DNA of 61,942 nt from an uncultured Alphaproteobacteria bacterium (GTDB lineage: Bacteria > Pseudomonadota > Alphaproteobacteria > HIMB59 > GCA-002718135): NCBI GenBank assembly GCA_902594815.1, contig CACJNL010000007.1:1-61942 (forward strand), read 5' to 3'. Position 1 is the first letter of the stretch, and each line of letters starts with the position of its first letter. The position numbers were made by a program, and so were the translations under genes. Positions 17,185-24,983 of the stretch are shown here, one piece after another. Under the pieces are notes generated by a model, which saw only the letters and a list, made by a program, of their open reading frames with translations, searched no databases and was not told where the DNA came from.

Positions 17185-18192
17185 ATGAGCAAAGACAGAT
17201 TAAACGATGAAAACTTTGGAACTAGAGACAAAAGAGGGAATTGGAAACCATTTGGTACTATAGGAATTAATCCTCCACGAGAAATTTTTACTAATCCAAT
17301 AAAATTATTTCAATATATCTTTAAATACCCAGGTATTTTTTTCCCTTGGACATTTGTGTTTGCATCTATCACTGTTGCCACTTATTTATTTTTGACACCT
17401 TCTTTAGAGACTATGAAAACCTTGGAATTTGGTTGGATAGCTTTTATTTTTTTTAGAAATGCATTAATCATTTTAATATGGACCGGTTTCTTTCATCTTA
17501 GATTTAAAAATCAAGGAACCTCTTTTAAATATAATCCAAAACCTCTAGAAGAAAATAATCCAACTTTTTTATTTAATAATCAAACTAAAGATAATTTATT
17601 CTATACATTTTGTAGTGCTATCCCATTGTGGACAGCTTATGAGGTAATAACTTTTTGGGCTTTTGCAAATCAATTAATCCCATACGTAAGTTGGGAAGCT
17701 TATCCTGTATATTGCTGTTTTATGTTTTTTTTAGTGCCGTTTATACGTGATGCTCATTTTTATCTAACACATAGATTGTTGCATTGGGGACCTTTATATA
17801 GAGTCGCGCACAAAGTGCACCATCGTAATACCAACACTGGTGCTTGGTCAGGTATGTCAATGCATCCAATTGAACATATTTTATATTTTTCGGGTATACT
17901 AATTCACTGGATAATTCCATCCCATCCTCTGGTAGCAATGTATCATGTGTTTCATGCAGGTTTGGCTCCTACTCCAGGACATACTGGTTATGAAAAGATG
18001 ACCTTTAAGAATGGTGTATCAATTCCCACAGGGGATTATATGCACTATATTCATCATAAATATTTTGAATGTAATTATTCTGGAGGCAATACAAGTTTTT
18101 TAGACAAACTGATGGGAACCTTTCATGACGGATCTGAAGAGGCAACAAAAGAAGTAATGGCACGTATAAAAGATAAGGCACATTATTTATAA
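17185..18192 (+). CDS. Sterol desaturase/fatty acid hydroxylase family di-iron protein
   Basis: Membrane protein of 335 residues in the fatty acid hydroxylase superfamily (PF04116 type). Membrane helices lie near residues 53-70, 85-103 and 180-195. The histidine clusters HFYLTHRLLH near residue 192, HKVHH near 211, MHPIEH near 226 and HYIHHKY near 289 supply di-iron ligands. It is the last plus-strand gene of the oxygenase operon and has a purine-rich AGAGG upstream of its start. This would be the third membrane di-iron enzyme in one operon. Its substrate (lipid or small molecule) cannot be told from sequence. Confidence 0.85.
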   Translation: MSKDRLNDENFGTRDKRGNWKPFGTIGINPPREIFTNPIKLFQYIFKYPGIFFPWTFVFASITVATYLFLTPSLETMKTLEFGWIAFIFFRNALIILIWTGFFHLRFKNQGTSFKYNPKPLEENNPTFLFNNQTKDNLFYTFCSAIPLWTAYEVITFWAFANQLIPYVSWEAYPVYCCFMFFLVPFIRDAHFYLTHRLLHWGPLYRVAHKVHHRNTNTGAWSGMSMHPIEHILYFSGILIHWIIPSHPLVAMYHVFHAGLAPTPGHTGYEKMTFKNGVSIPTGDYMHYIHHKYFECNYSGGNTSFLDKLMGTFHDGSEEATKEVMARIKDKAHYL

Positions 18193-18198
18193 AAAAAC

Positions 18199-19800
18199 TT
18201 AATTATCTTTGAGCAATATATCTGTAGCGAGATTTGCTATCGCCATTGCTGGGGCATTAGTGTTTCCACTAACTAATCTAGGCATCATTGAAACATCAAA
18301 AACTCTTAAATTTTCGATACCATAAACTTGTAGCTTTGTATTTAAGACGGCATCAGGATCTCCATCCTTGCCCATTTTACATGTACCAACTGGATGCCAA
18401 TTAGTCTTGACTGTTCTTTTGCAATAACTTTCCAGTTCATTATCAGTTATAATATCTTTACCAGGTAAAGTTTCGTCTATGACAATGTCACTTAAAGGTT
18501 TTGACTTAACTACTTTACGTGCAATTTTGACACTATCTATCATTAAGTTTAAATCTTCTTTATTTGAAAAAAAGTTTGGATTAATTAATGGCAAGTCTAG
18601 TGGATTTGAAGATCTTAAATTAATTGAGCCTCTAGCCTTTGGGTTCATAATACAAGAAGTTAAGGTTAATCCATGACTTTGTTTTATATCTTTGGTATCC
18701 CTATCAGTGTACATTATTTGAACACAGTAAAGTTTAATTGGAGGGTCTATACTATCTTTTAAATTTCTTGGATTTAAAAAAGCACATGTTTCAGCTGCAT
18801 TTGATGTTACAGGTCCTGAGTTAAAAAAAATATACTGCAGACCATTAATAATCTTTCTAATACCTTTATCTTGTTTAAAATAACCATAACCTTTTTTTGC
18901 TGAAACTACATAGGGCACTTCATGATGATCTTGAAGATTTTTACCAACACCCTTCAAATTTAATATTGTTTTAATTTGGTTTTTTTTAAGTTCATTTTCA
19001 TCACCTATACCTGAGTGCATCAAAATCTTTGGAGATATATAAGTGCCTGCTGTTAGAATAATTTCATTGTTAGCAAAATATTTTTTTATTATACCTTTTT
19101 CATAAACCTCAACTCCAATAGCTTTATTCTTCTCAATTATTATTTTAGTGACAATACTTTTTAATTTTATTCTAAAATTTTTATTTTTTCTGATTGGTGT
19201 GATAAAAGCATCAACAGCACTACATCTTTTTCCGTAATTTGTTGTTAACTGCATCAAGCCAACGCCATGTTGCTCACCATCATTAAAATCTGAGTTGTAA
19301 GGAAGACCTAATCCTTGCATTGTTTTGATATATAAGTCTGTTCCCTTGACTACATATTTTGGATCTGAAACTTTAAGTGGACCATCAATACCATGATATT
19401 TATTATTAAATCTTTGATTACCTTCAAGGTTAACAAAACTTTTTAATAAGCTATCCCACCCCCATGTATTATCATTAACCTCTTTTTCCCATAATTCATA
19501 ATCAGAAGGTCTACCTCTCATATAAACCATACCATTAATACTACTACCACCTCCTAAAATTTTTCCTTGAGCTATATCATGCTGACGATCATTTAATTGT
19601 TTTTGTGGTATAGTTTTGTGAAATCTATGGTAGGGACTTCCATCAAGCATAGGGATAAAACCTGCAGGCATTTTCAAAAAAGGATTAGTATAGTCCCCAC
19701 CTTCTTCAATTAATAAAACACTTGCATTATTTTTAACAAGTTTATTAGCTGTTACACAGCCAGAACTACCTCCGCCTATAATAATAAAATCGAAATTCAT
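18199..19800 (-). CDS. GMC family FAD oxidoreductase (choline/alcohol dehydrogenase-like)
   Basis: Flavin alcohol dehydrogenase of 533 residues. The FAD motif GGGSSG lies at residues 8-13, the GMC signature GKILGGGSSINGMVYMRG near residue 80, and the active-site His is in NWHPVGTCKMG near residue 467. The family includes choline dehydrogenase, AlkJ-type alcohol dehydrogenases and sugar oxidases. It converges on the oxygenase operon with six bases between stops. It may oxidise the alcohol made by one of the oxygenases, but the substrate is not shown by the sequence. Confidence 0.88.
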   Translation of the reverse strand: MNFDFIIIGGGSSGCVTANKLVKNNASVLLIEEGGDYTNPFLKMPAGFIPMLDGSPYHRFHKTIPQKQLNDRQHDIAQGKILGGGSSINGMVYMRGRPSDYELWEKEVNDNTWGWDSLLKSFVNLEGNQRFNNKYHGIDGPLKVSDPKYVVKGTDLYIKTMQGLGLPYNSDFNDGEQHGVGLMQLTTNYGKRCSAVDAFITPIRKNKNFRIKLKSIVTKIIIEKNKAIGVEVYEKGIIKKYFANNEIILTAGTYISPKILMHSGIGDENELKKNQIKTILNLKGVGKNLQDHHEVPYVVSAKKGYGYFKQDKGIRKIINGLQYIFFNSGPVTSNAAETCAFLNPRNLKDSIDPPIKLYCVQIMYTDRDTKDIKQSHGLTLTSCIMNPKARGSINLRSSNPLDLPLINPNFFSNKEDLNLMIDSVKIARKVVKSKPLSDIVIDETLPGKDIITDNELESYCKRTVKTNWHPVGTCKMGKDGDPDAVLNTKLQVYGIENLRVFDVSMMPRLVSGNTNAPAMAIANLATDILLKDN

Positions 19801-19888
19801 AAAATTAAAAAAGCTTGCATTAAATATTTATAGACCTTTTTTTGATTATTAAAGCTAATTTTCTAGGCAAAAATTAATAATTTATTAG

Positions 19889-19910
19889 TTGTGACAAAAA
19901 GTAATCACAA
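19889..19910. promoter_or_regulatory. Inverted repeat, possible operator before the Tat-ABC importer
   Basis: Perfect repeat TTGTGA - 10 bases - TCACAA (19889-19894 and 19905-19910) in the 195-base gap between the divergent GMC gene and the importer, about 85 bases before the binding-protein ATG. The layout suits a dimeric repressor or activator. The half-sites recall CRP-like TGTGA, but the spacer is 10 and not 6, so the protein is unknown. The rest of this gap holds AT-rich promoter-like DNA and the ribosome site. Confidence 0.4.
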
Positions 19911-19995
19911 AATTGATTAAATTGCTATTCTGTAATTTCTATAAAGGAGTATCTTTTAAACATTATTTTTTAAATATTAATTAAAGGAGGTATTA

Positions 19996-21393
19996 ATGAA
20001 AAAAAAATATATCAATCATTTGCCACCGATTAAACAATTAAATTTAACTCGGAGGCATTTTGTCAAAGCAACATCTGCATTAGCCGGAGCTGGTATTTTA
20101 AGTTCTTATGGACTACCACTTTATGCTGCATCTAATGTAGATGAAATGATTAAAATGTATGAAGGTGCTAATATAGATTGGCAATCTCAAAAAGGAAGCT
20201 CAATAGTTTTATCTGGACTAGAGCATCCTTGGATGTCATCTATTGAACCACTCTTACCACATTTTAAAAAGTTAACCGGCATTGATGTTCAGGTTCAAAA
20301 ACAAAGTGAGTCTGAGTATGTAGCTGAAGTGCCAGTTAAACTTGGTGCTGGAAATCCTACACCTGATGTTTATATGGTTTGGTCCTATGGACAAGCTGCT
20401 AATGCAGGTTGGTTAGAGTCTCTAGATCAACATTTTGATAATCCAGATTTATTTGATAAAAATTGGTATGATCTAGATGATATATTTTCATCTGCAAGGT
20501 CTTTTCCAATTTGGAATGATGGGGAGTCATATGTAATGTCAATTACTGCTGAGGCTCAAACAATGTTTGCAAATCAAAATATGCTAGATGCAGTTGGAGA
20601 AGGAGTACCAACAACATTTGATGAACTTCTCTCTACTGGTAAAAAGCTAAAATCTGGTGATGTTGCTGGTGTTGCTATGAGATCAAAAGCTGATGGAACT
20701 GCTGGCTCATGGCCAGGAGGAGGTTTTGTATTCTCTAATGGAGGAGTAATTATTCAAGATGGTAAATGTATGCTTGACTCTCCAGAGGCAATTGAGGCAA
20801 TCCATTATTATGGCACTATACTTAAAGAAGCTGGCCCATTAGGTGTTGGAAATTATCATTGGTATGAGTGTCTTAATGATTATATGCAAGAAGTATGTGC
20901 CATTGGTATGGACTCAAGTAATTTTGCAACGGATATTGAAAATCCTGAAAAAAGTAATGCTGCAGGACATACAACTTATGGTGCAATGGTTAGTGGTCCT
21001 GGAAAACAAGCTAAGCCAAATATGTGGCATTGGATGGCAGGTATTAACTCTAAATCTCAACAAAAAGCAGCTGCATTTTTGTTTTTAACTTGGGCTAATA
21101 GTAAACCAACTTGTTTAATGAGTTCAGCATTAGGTCTAGCAACTACAAGAACTTCTGCATGGGAATCAGATGGTTTTAAATCTGCTTTTGGGAAACAAGC
21201 TGCTACCGCTGCTTTGACAAATCTTCAAAATGCAGATGGTAAGATCATGAAAGATTGTTGGTTCCATCCTCAAAGTGGTGAAATACTTACACCGTTTGGT
21301 ATTGCAATTAATGAAGTTGTTACTGGTACTAAATCAGCTGAAAAAGCGATGACTGAAGCAACTGCTAAAATCAACAAAGCAATTGGAGCCTAA
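19996..21393 (+). CDS. Extracellular solute-binding protein family 1, Tat-exported
   Basis: Receptor of a MalE/UgpB-like ABC importer, 465 residues. The N-terminus carries a twin-arginine motif TRRHFVK (Arg19-Arg20) before a hydrophobic stretch ending near PLYAA, so export should use the Tat path, often chosen for proteins folded before export. A strong ribosome site AAAGGAGG precedes the ATG. A perfect terminator hairpin follows at 21405-21438, then two permease genes. Family 1 receptors bind oligosaccharides, glycerol phosphates or polyols; the ligand is not identifiable here. Confidence 0.9.
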   Translation: MKKKYINHLPPIKQLNLTRRHFVKATSALAGAGILSSYGLPLYAASNVDEMIKMYEGANIDWQSQKGSSIVLSGLEHPWMSSIEPLLPHFKKLTGIDVQVQKQSESEYVAEVPVKLGAGNPTPDVYMVWSYGQAANAGWLESLDQHFDNPDLFDKNWYDLDDIFSSARSFPIWNDGESYVMSITAEAQTMFANQNMLDAVGEGVPTTFDELLSTGKKLKSGDVAGVAMRSKADGTAGSWPGGGFVFSNGGVIIQDGKCMLDSPEAIEAIHYYGTILKEAGPLGVGNYHWYECLNDYMQEVCAIGMDSSNFATDIENPEKSNAAGHTTYGAMVSGPGKQAKPNMWHWMAGINSKSQQKAAAFLFLTWANSKPTCLMSSALGLATTRTSAWESDGFKSAFGKQAATAALTNLQNADGKIMKDCWFHPQSGEILTPFGIAINEVVTGTKSAEKAMTEATAKINKAIGA

Positions 21394-21404
21394 TACTATA
21401 ATTT

Positions 21405-21438
21405 ACACCCTTGCAAAATTATGCAAGGGTGTTTTTTT
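21405..21438 (+). terminator. Rho-independent terminator between binding protein and permease genes
   Basis: Eleven-base perfect GC-containing stem (arms 21405-21415 and 21422-21432) with a six-base loop and seven T residues (21432-21438). The permease ATG at 21439 follows the T run immediately. This is a textbook intrinsic terminator, so read-through must be partial if the permeases are to be made from the same promoter; it probably sets the receptor to permease ratio. Confidence 0.85.
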
Positions 21439-22335
21439 ATGAATCAATTTCGAAAAGAGAGAAATAAATTTATAATTTTAATGTTAATGCCTGCGACTAT
21501 TTTGTTAGTCGGGCTTACTTTATTTCCTTTTATAGTTAGTTTGATTCTTAGTTTTACAGATTATTCTTTATTGCGACCAGGTCAGACCAAATTCATTTTT
21601 CTTAATAATTATATAGAATTAATGAAAACAGATGAATTTTGGATAGCTTTAAGAGTAACTGTTGTGTTTACAGTTTTAGCTGTATTTATTCAGGTTGTTT
21701 TAGGTGTAGTTTTTGCAACTTTACTTCATAATGAAAATTCAAATGTTTCATTATTACGAACATTGTATTTGCTTCCCTTAGCAATAACTCCTATTGCAGC
21801 AACTTTTACCTTTCGTTTAATGTTTAATCCATCTCTTGGTGTATTAAATTATTTTATGAAATTACTAGGTTTAGAACCTCAGGCATGGTTAGCTTCTCCT
21901 AATACAGCAATGATATCACTCATAATTGTTGATACATGGCAATGGACACCATTTATTTTATTAATTTGCCTTGGAGGATTAGCATCATTACCAACTGAAC
22001 CATTTGAAGCAGCAAAAGTTGATGGTGCTAGCAGTTGGCAAATTTTTACTAAAATAACAGTACCTATGCTTTATCCATTTATAGGTTTAGCATTACTTTT
22101 TCGATCAATAGATGCTTTTAAAACTTTTGATATAATCTATGTTCTTACATCCGGCGGTCCAGGTATTTTAACAAGAACACTTAATTTATATGCATTCAAA
22201 CACGGTATTGAATATCTTTCTATGGGATATGCAGGTTCCATTGCAATAGTTATGTTAATTATAACTATAGTTGTTGCGCAAATATTTTTACGTAAAAATA
22301 AACTTTTATTACCGAAAGACACCCTAAAAAGATGA
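21439..22335 (+). CDS. ABC sugar transporter permease (MalF/UgpA type)
   Basis: Inner-membrane permease of 298 residues with six helices. The EAA loop EAAKVDGASSWQIFTKITVPML near residue 192 contacts the ATPase. The frame also contains an ATG at 21421, but that lies in the 3' arm of the terminator hairpin. The ATG at 21439 sits right after the T run and gives a normal N-terminus (MNQFRKERN). No ribosome site is visible. It overlaps the second permease start (ATGA). Confidence 0.9.
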   Translation: MNQFRKERNKFIILMLMPATILLVGLTLFPFIVSLILSFTDYSLLRPGQTKFIFLNNYIELMKTDEFWIALRVTVVFTVLAVFIQVVLGVVFATLLHNENSNVSLLRTLYLLPLAITPIAATFTFRLMFNPSLGVLNYFMKLLGLEPQAWLASPNTAMISLIIVDTWQWTPFILLICLGGLASLPTEPFEAAKVDGASSWQIFTKITVPMLYPFIGLALLFRSIDAFKTFDIIYVLTSGGPGILTRTLNLYAFKHGIEYLSMGYAGSIAIVMLIITIVVAQIFLRKNKLLLPKDTLKR

Positions 22336-23138
22336 AGGTATTTTTTAGAAGAGTAGCACTTTACCTTTTTGCTTTATGGAGCTTTTTTCCTTTATATTGG
22401 TTATTAAATACAAGCTTTAAAACTTCTAAAGATGCACTAGCAAGACCACCCACATTTATTTTTAAACCAATAATGAAAAATTATATTGAAGTTATAAAAA
22501 ATAATGAAGTTTGGGGGTATTTTTTAGACAGCTTAATTGTTGCCTTGGGAACAACTTGTTTTGGTTTGTTAATAGGTGTTCCTGCTGCATATGTTTTGGC
22601 AAGATTTAAATTTAAAGGATCAGCAGATTTTGGTTTTTGGATACTTTCTACAAGAATGACCCCACCTATTGCAATGCTGATTCCTTTTTTTATTATGTAT
22701 TTAAAACTTGGTATTTTAGATACTCATATTGGCTTGATAATAGCTCATGTAGGGTTAAATTTATCAATAATAGTTTGGTTAATGAGAGGATTTTATGAAG
22801 AAATTCCAATGGAAATTGAAGAAGCTTCTTACGTTGACGGTAGTAGTTTTTTTCAAACATTTTATAAAATTGCTGTGCCTTTGTCTATGCCAGGTATTTC
22901 TGCTGTTGGTATAATTACTTTTTTATTTTCGTGGAATGAATTTTTATTTGCACTTGTTTTAGGAGACTCAGTCGTTAGGACTTCTCCAGTAGGATTATAT
23001 GGATTTGTTGGTTATCAAAAAATTTATTGGGGTCAATTATCAGCATCAGCATCATTATTGCTTATACCGGTTTTATTTTTTGTTTTTCTATTTCAAAAAC
23101 CTCTTATTAAAGGTTTAACTTTAGGATCATTTAAATAA
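22332..23138 (+). CDS. ABC sugar transporter permease (MalG/UgpE type)
   Basis: Second permease, 268 residues and six helices, with the EAA loop EIEEASYVDGSSFFQTFYKIAVPL near residue 157. It pairs with the MalF-type permease by a four-base overlap. No ATPase gene of the MalK/UgpC type follows; the next gene is convergent and encodes a PanB-like protein. The importer must borrow an ATPase encoded elsewhere, which is common where one MsmX/UgpC-like ATPase serves several systems. Confidence 0.9.
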   Translation: MKVFFRRVALYLFALWSFFPLYWLLNTSFKTSKDALARPPTFIFKPIMKNYIEVIKNNEVWGYFLDSLIVALGTTCFGLLIGVPAAYVLARFKFKGSADFGFWILSTRMTPPIAMLIPFFIMYLKLGILDTHIGLIIAHVGLNLSIIVWLMRGFYEEIPMEIEEASYVDGSSFFQTFYKIAVPLSMPGISAVGIITFLFSWNEFLFALVLGDSVVRTSPVGLYGFVGYQKIYWGQLSASASLLLIPVLFFVFLFQKPLIKGLTLGSFK

Positions 23139-23142
23139 TTTT

Positions 23143-23976
23143 TTAATCTTTATTACTAATAAATTTTTTAAATAAGTTTAATTCTTTTTTATCAATCGAT
23201 ATAATATTTTTATTACTTGGAAATTTTTTTAAAGTCACATCTTTTTTAAATTCTTTAAATGCGTCAATTCTTTCTTTCTGTAATTTTTTATATAAATTGA
23301 TAAAATTTCTATACACTTTAGCATGTCTAGGTGTTTTGATTGAACTATAACCAAGGATGTCTTCAGCAAATAAAAATTGAATATCTGAATTTTGACCAGA
23401 TCCTATAGAAATGGTTAACATGTTTGTTTCTTTATTAATCTCAGACATAATTTTATCTGGTATGCATTCAATTTCAACAGCCCATGCTCCTGTGTTTTCA
23501 ATTTTTTTTACATGATTATATATCTTTTTTGCTTCTTCAAAATTTTTACCATACGCTCTTATTCCTCCTATCCAAGTTGTTTGTGACGGAACAAACCCAG
23601 CATGCCCTTGAAATGGAATATTAAAATTATTTAAATGACTCATAAATGCTAAATTCCATGAGCCACAGTGTATAGAGTCAACACCCATCTCAATTAATTC
23701 AAAAGCTTTTTTAGTTATTTTATCCTTATTTTCATATTTAAGAAAAGGAATTCCAACAGTAAGGAATGTTTTATCAGCACAATTTCTTATTTTTTTAATA
23801 TCTCCTGTCGGCGGTGCTATTATTAAATCAATTTTTGCTTCTTGAGCAGCTCCAGCTTCCTCAGGTGAAGATACATTAATTTGCGTAAGTTTTTTTTTTC
23901 CTTTTAAATCAATTAGGTCCCTAACTGTATAATTTCTTTGTGAACTCTCTAAGTTAATTGAAAATATTTTTTTCAT
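23143..23976 (-). CDS. Ketopantoate hydroxymethyltransferase (PanB)-like protein 3, divergent
   Basis: Third PanB-like paralogue, 277 residues. Conserved parts are GHAGFVPSQTTWIGG (about 124-138), EIECIP with Glu170, ISIGSGQNSDIQFLF and PRHAKVYRNF. The CD of the GCDGQ block is changed to NSD, and the canonical PanB metal and lysine motifs are absent (LIIAPPTG, FLTVGI, SIHCGSW). It stands alone on the minus strand between the Tat importer and the sugar-acid genes. A role as an aldolase-like enzyme for a 2-keto acid in that neighbourhood is possible but unproven. Confidence 0.72.
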   Translation of the reverse strand: MKKIFSINLESSQRNYTVRDLIDLKGKKKLTQINVSSPEEAGAAQEAKIDLIIAPPTGDIKKIRNCADKTFLTVGIPFLKYENKDKITKKAFELIEMGVDSIHCGSWNLAFMSHLNNFNIPFQGHAGFVPSQTTWIGGIRAYGKNFEEAKKIYNHVKKIENTGAWAVEIECIPDKIMSEINKETNMLTISIGSGQNSDIQFLFAEDILGYSSIKTPRHAKVYRNFINLYKKLQKERIDAFKEFKKDVTLKKFPSNKNIISIDKKELNLFKKFISNKD

Positions 23977-24045
23977 AGCCTTAAATTATTTTAAAATATT
24001 TAAAAAATTAATAGTAGAGTATATTAAATTATAAATATTAAGTAT

Positions 24046-24939
24046 ATGGCTAATGTTGAAGTATTATACAAATGCAAGAATGTTCTGGGTGAAGGTATAA
24101 CTTTTTCATCAAACAATAATGCACTTTATTGGTTAGATATTAGCAATTTATCCAAGCTGTTTAAGCTCAATTTAAGCACAAATAAAAAGGAAATTTTTGA
24201 CTTACCTGAAATAGTAACTTCAACCTCAGTTAAGTCTGATAGTGAATTAATTTTTTGCTCTAACAATGGATTAAATTTATATAATTTAGATACGTTTGAA
24301 TTTAAAAGAATTACTAATATTGAAGAGTCTTTGCCTCTAACGAGATCTAATGATGGTGCCTCAGATGCTCTTGGAAGATTTTGGTTTGGCACTATGCAAA
24401 ATAATTTTGATAAAAACGGAAACGATATTTCTGTAAAAGAAAATATTGGAAAGTTATATAAGGTAGATACTGACAAAAAAGTATCTATTGTTGAAGAAGA
24501 TCTAGGTATACCCAACACGATTGTTTGGAGTCCTGATAATTCCAAATTTTATTTTACAGACACTTTGAATGGTAACATTTTTAAATATGATTTTGATTTA
24601 GAAAATGGAATACTATCTAATAAATCACAATTTGCAAAATTTAATAGAGGATATCCAGATGGCTCAACAATGGATACAGACGGCTGTATTTGGAATTGCC
24701 GTTATGGAGGATCATGTATAGTAAGATTCAACCCAACAGGGCAGGTTGATCAAATAATTGAAATGCCAGTTCAAAATATTACTAACTGTGTTTTTGGAGG
24801 CAAAGATTTAAAAACCTTATATGTCACTACTGCTAGCAATAAGGTTTCAAATCAGAGTGATTTAGATGGAAGCCTTTTTGCTATTAATTTAAACTATCAA
24901 GGAGTAGAAGATAATAAATCTAAATTAGTAATCAGTTAA
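24046..24939 (+). CDS. SMP-30/gluconolactonase family lactonase
   Basis: Six-bladed beta-propeller lactonase of 297 residues that opens sugar lactones to aldonic acids. Metal-site blocks are visible: Glu in LGEGITF near residue 15, SNDGASDALGRFWFGTM near residue 101, Asn in PNTIVWSPD near 158 and Asp in YPDGSTMDTDG near 205. No signal peptide, so it acts in the cytoplasm. It precedes a sugar-acid dehydratase (44-base gap) and an SDR on the same strand, an arrangement typical of non-phosphorylating pentose or deoxy-sugar oxidation. Confidence 0.88.
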   Translation: MANVEVLYKCKNVLGEGITFSSNNNALYWLDISNLSKLFKLNLSTNKKEIFDLPEIVTSTSVKSDSELIFCSNNGLNLYNLDTFEFKRITNIEESLPLTRSNDGASDALGRFWFGTMQNNFDKNGNDISVKENIGKLYKVDTDKKVSIVEEDLGIPNTIVWSPDNSKFYFTDTLNGNIFKYDFDLENGILSNKSQFAKFNRGYPDGSTMDTDGCIWNCRYGGSCIVRFNPTGQVDQIIEMPVQNITNCVFGGKDLKTLYVTTASNKVSNQSDLDGSLFAINLNYQGVEDNKSKLVIS

Positions 24940-24983
24940 AGTGTTATTGAAAGCTTTTCTTTCTATGCTAAAGTATAAATAAT

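Noticed and set aside
21421-21438. Upstream ATG of the MalF-type permease
   Set aside because: It lies in the 3' arm of a strong terminator hairpin; the ATG at 21439 gives the family-like N-terminus. The same reasoning applies to 37065 versus 37083.
24126-24545. 139-codon minus-strand frame opposite the SMP-30 gene
   Set aside because: The plus-strand product has all lactonase motifs in this stretch; the opposite frame resembles no protein.
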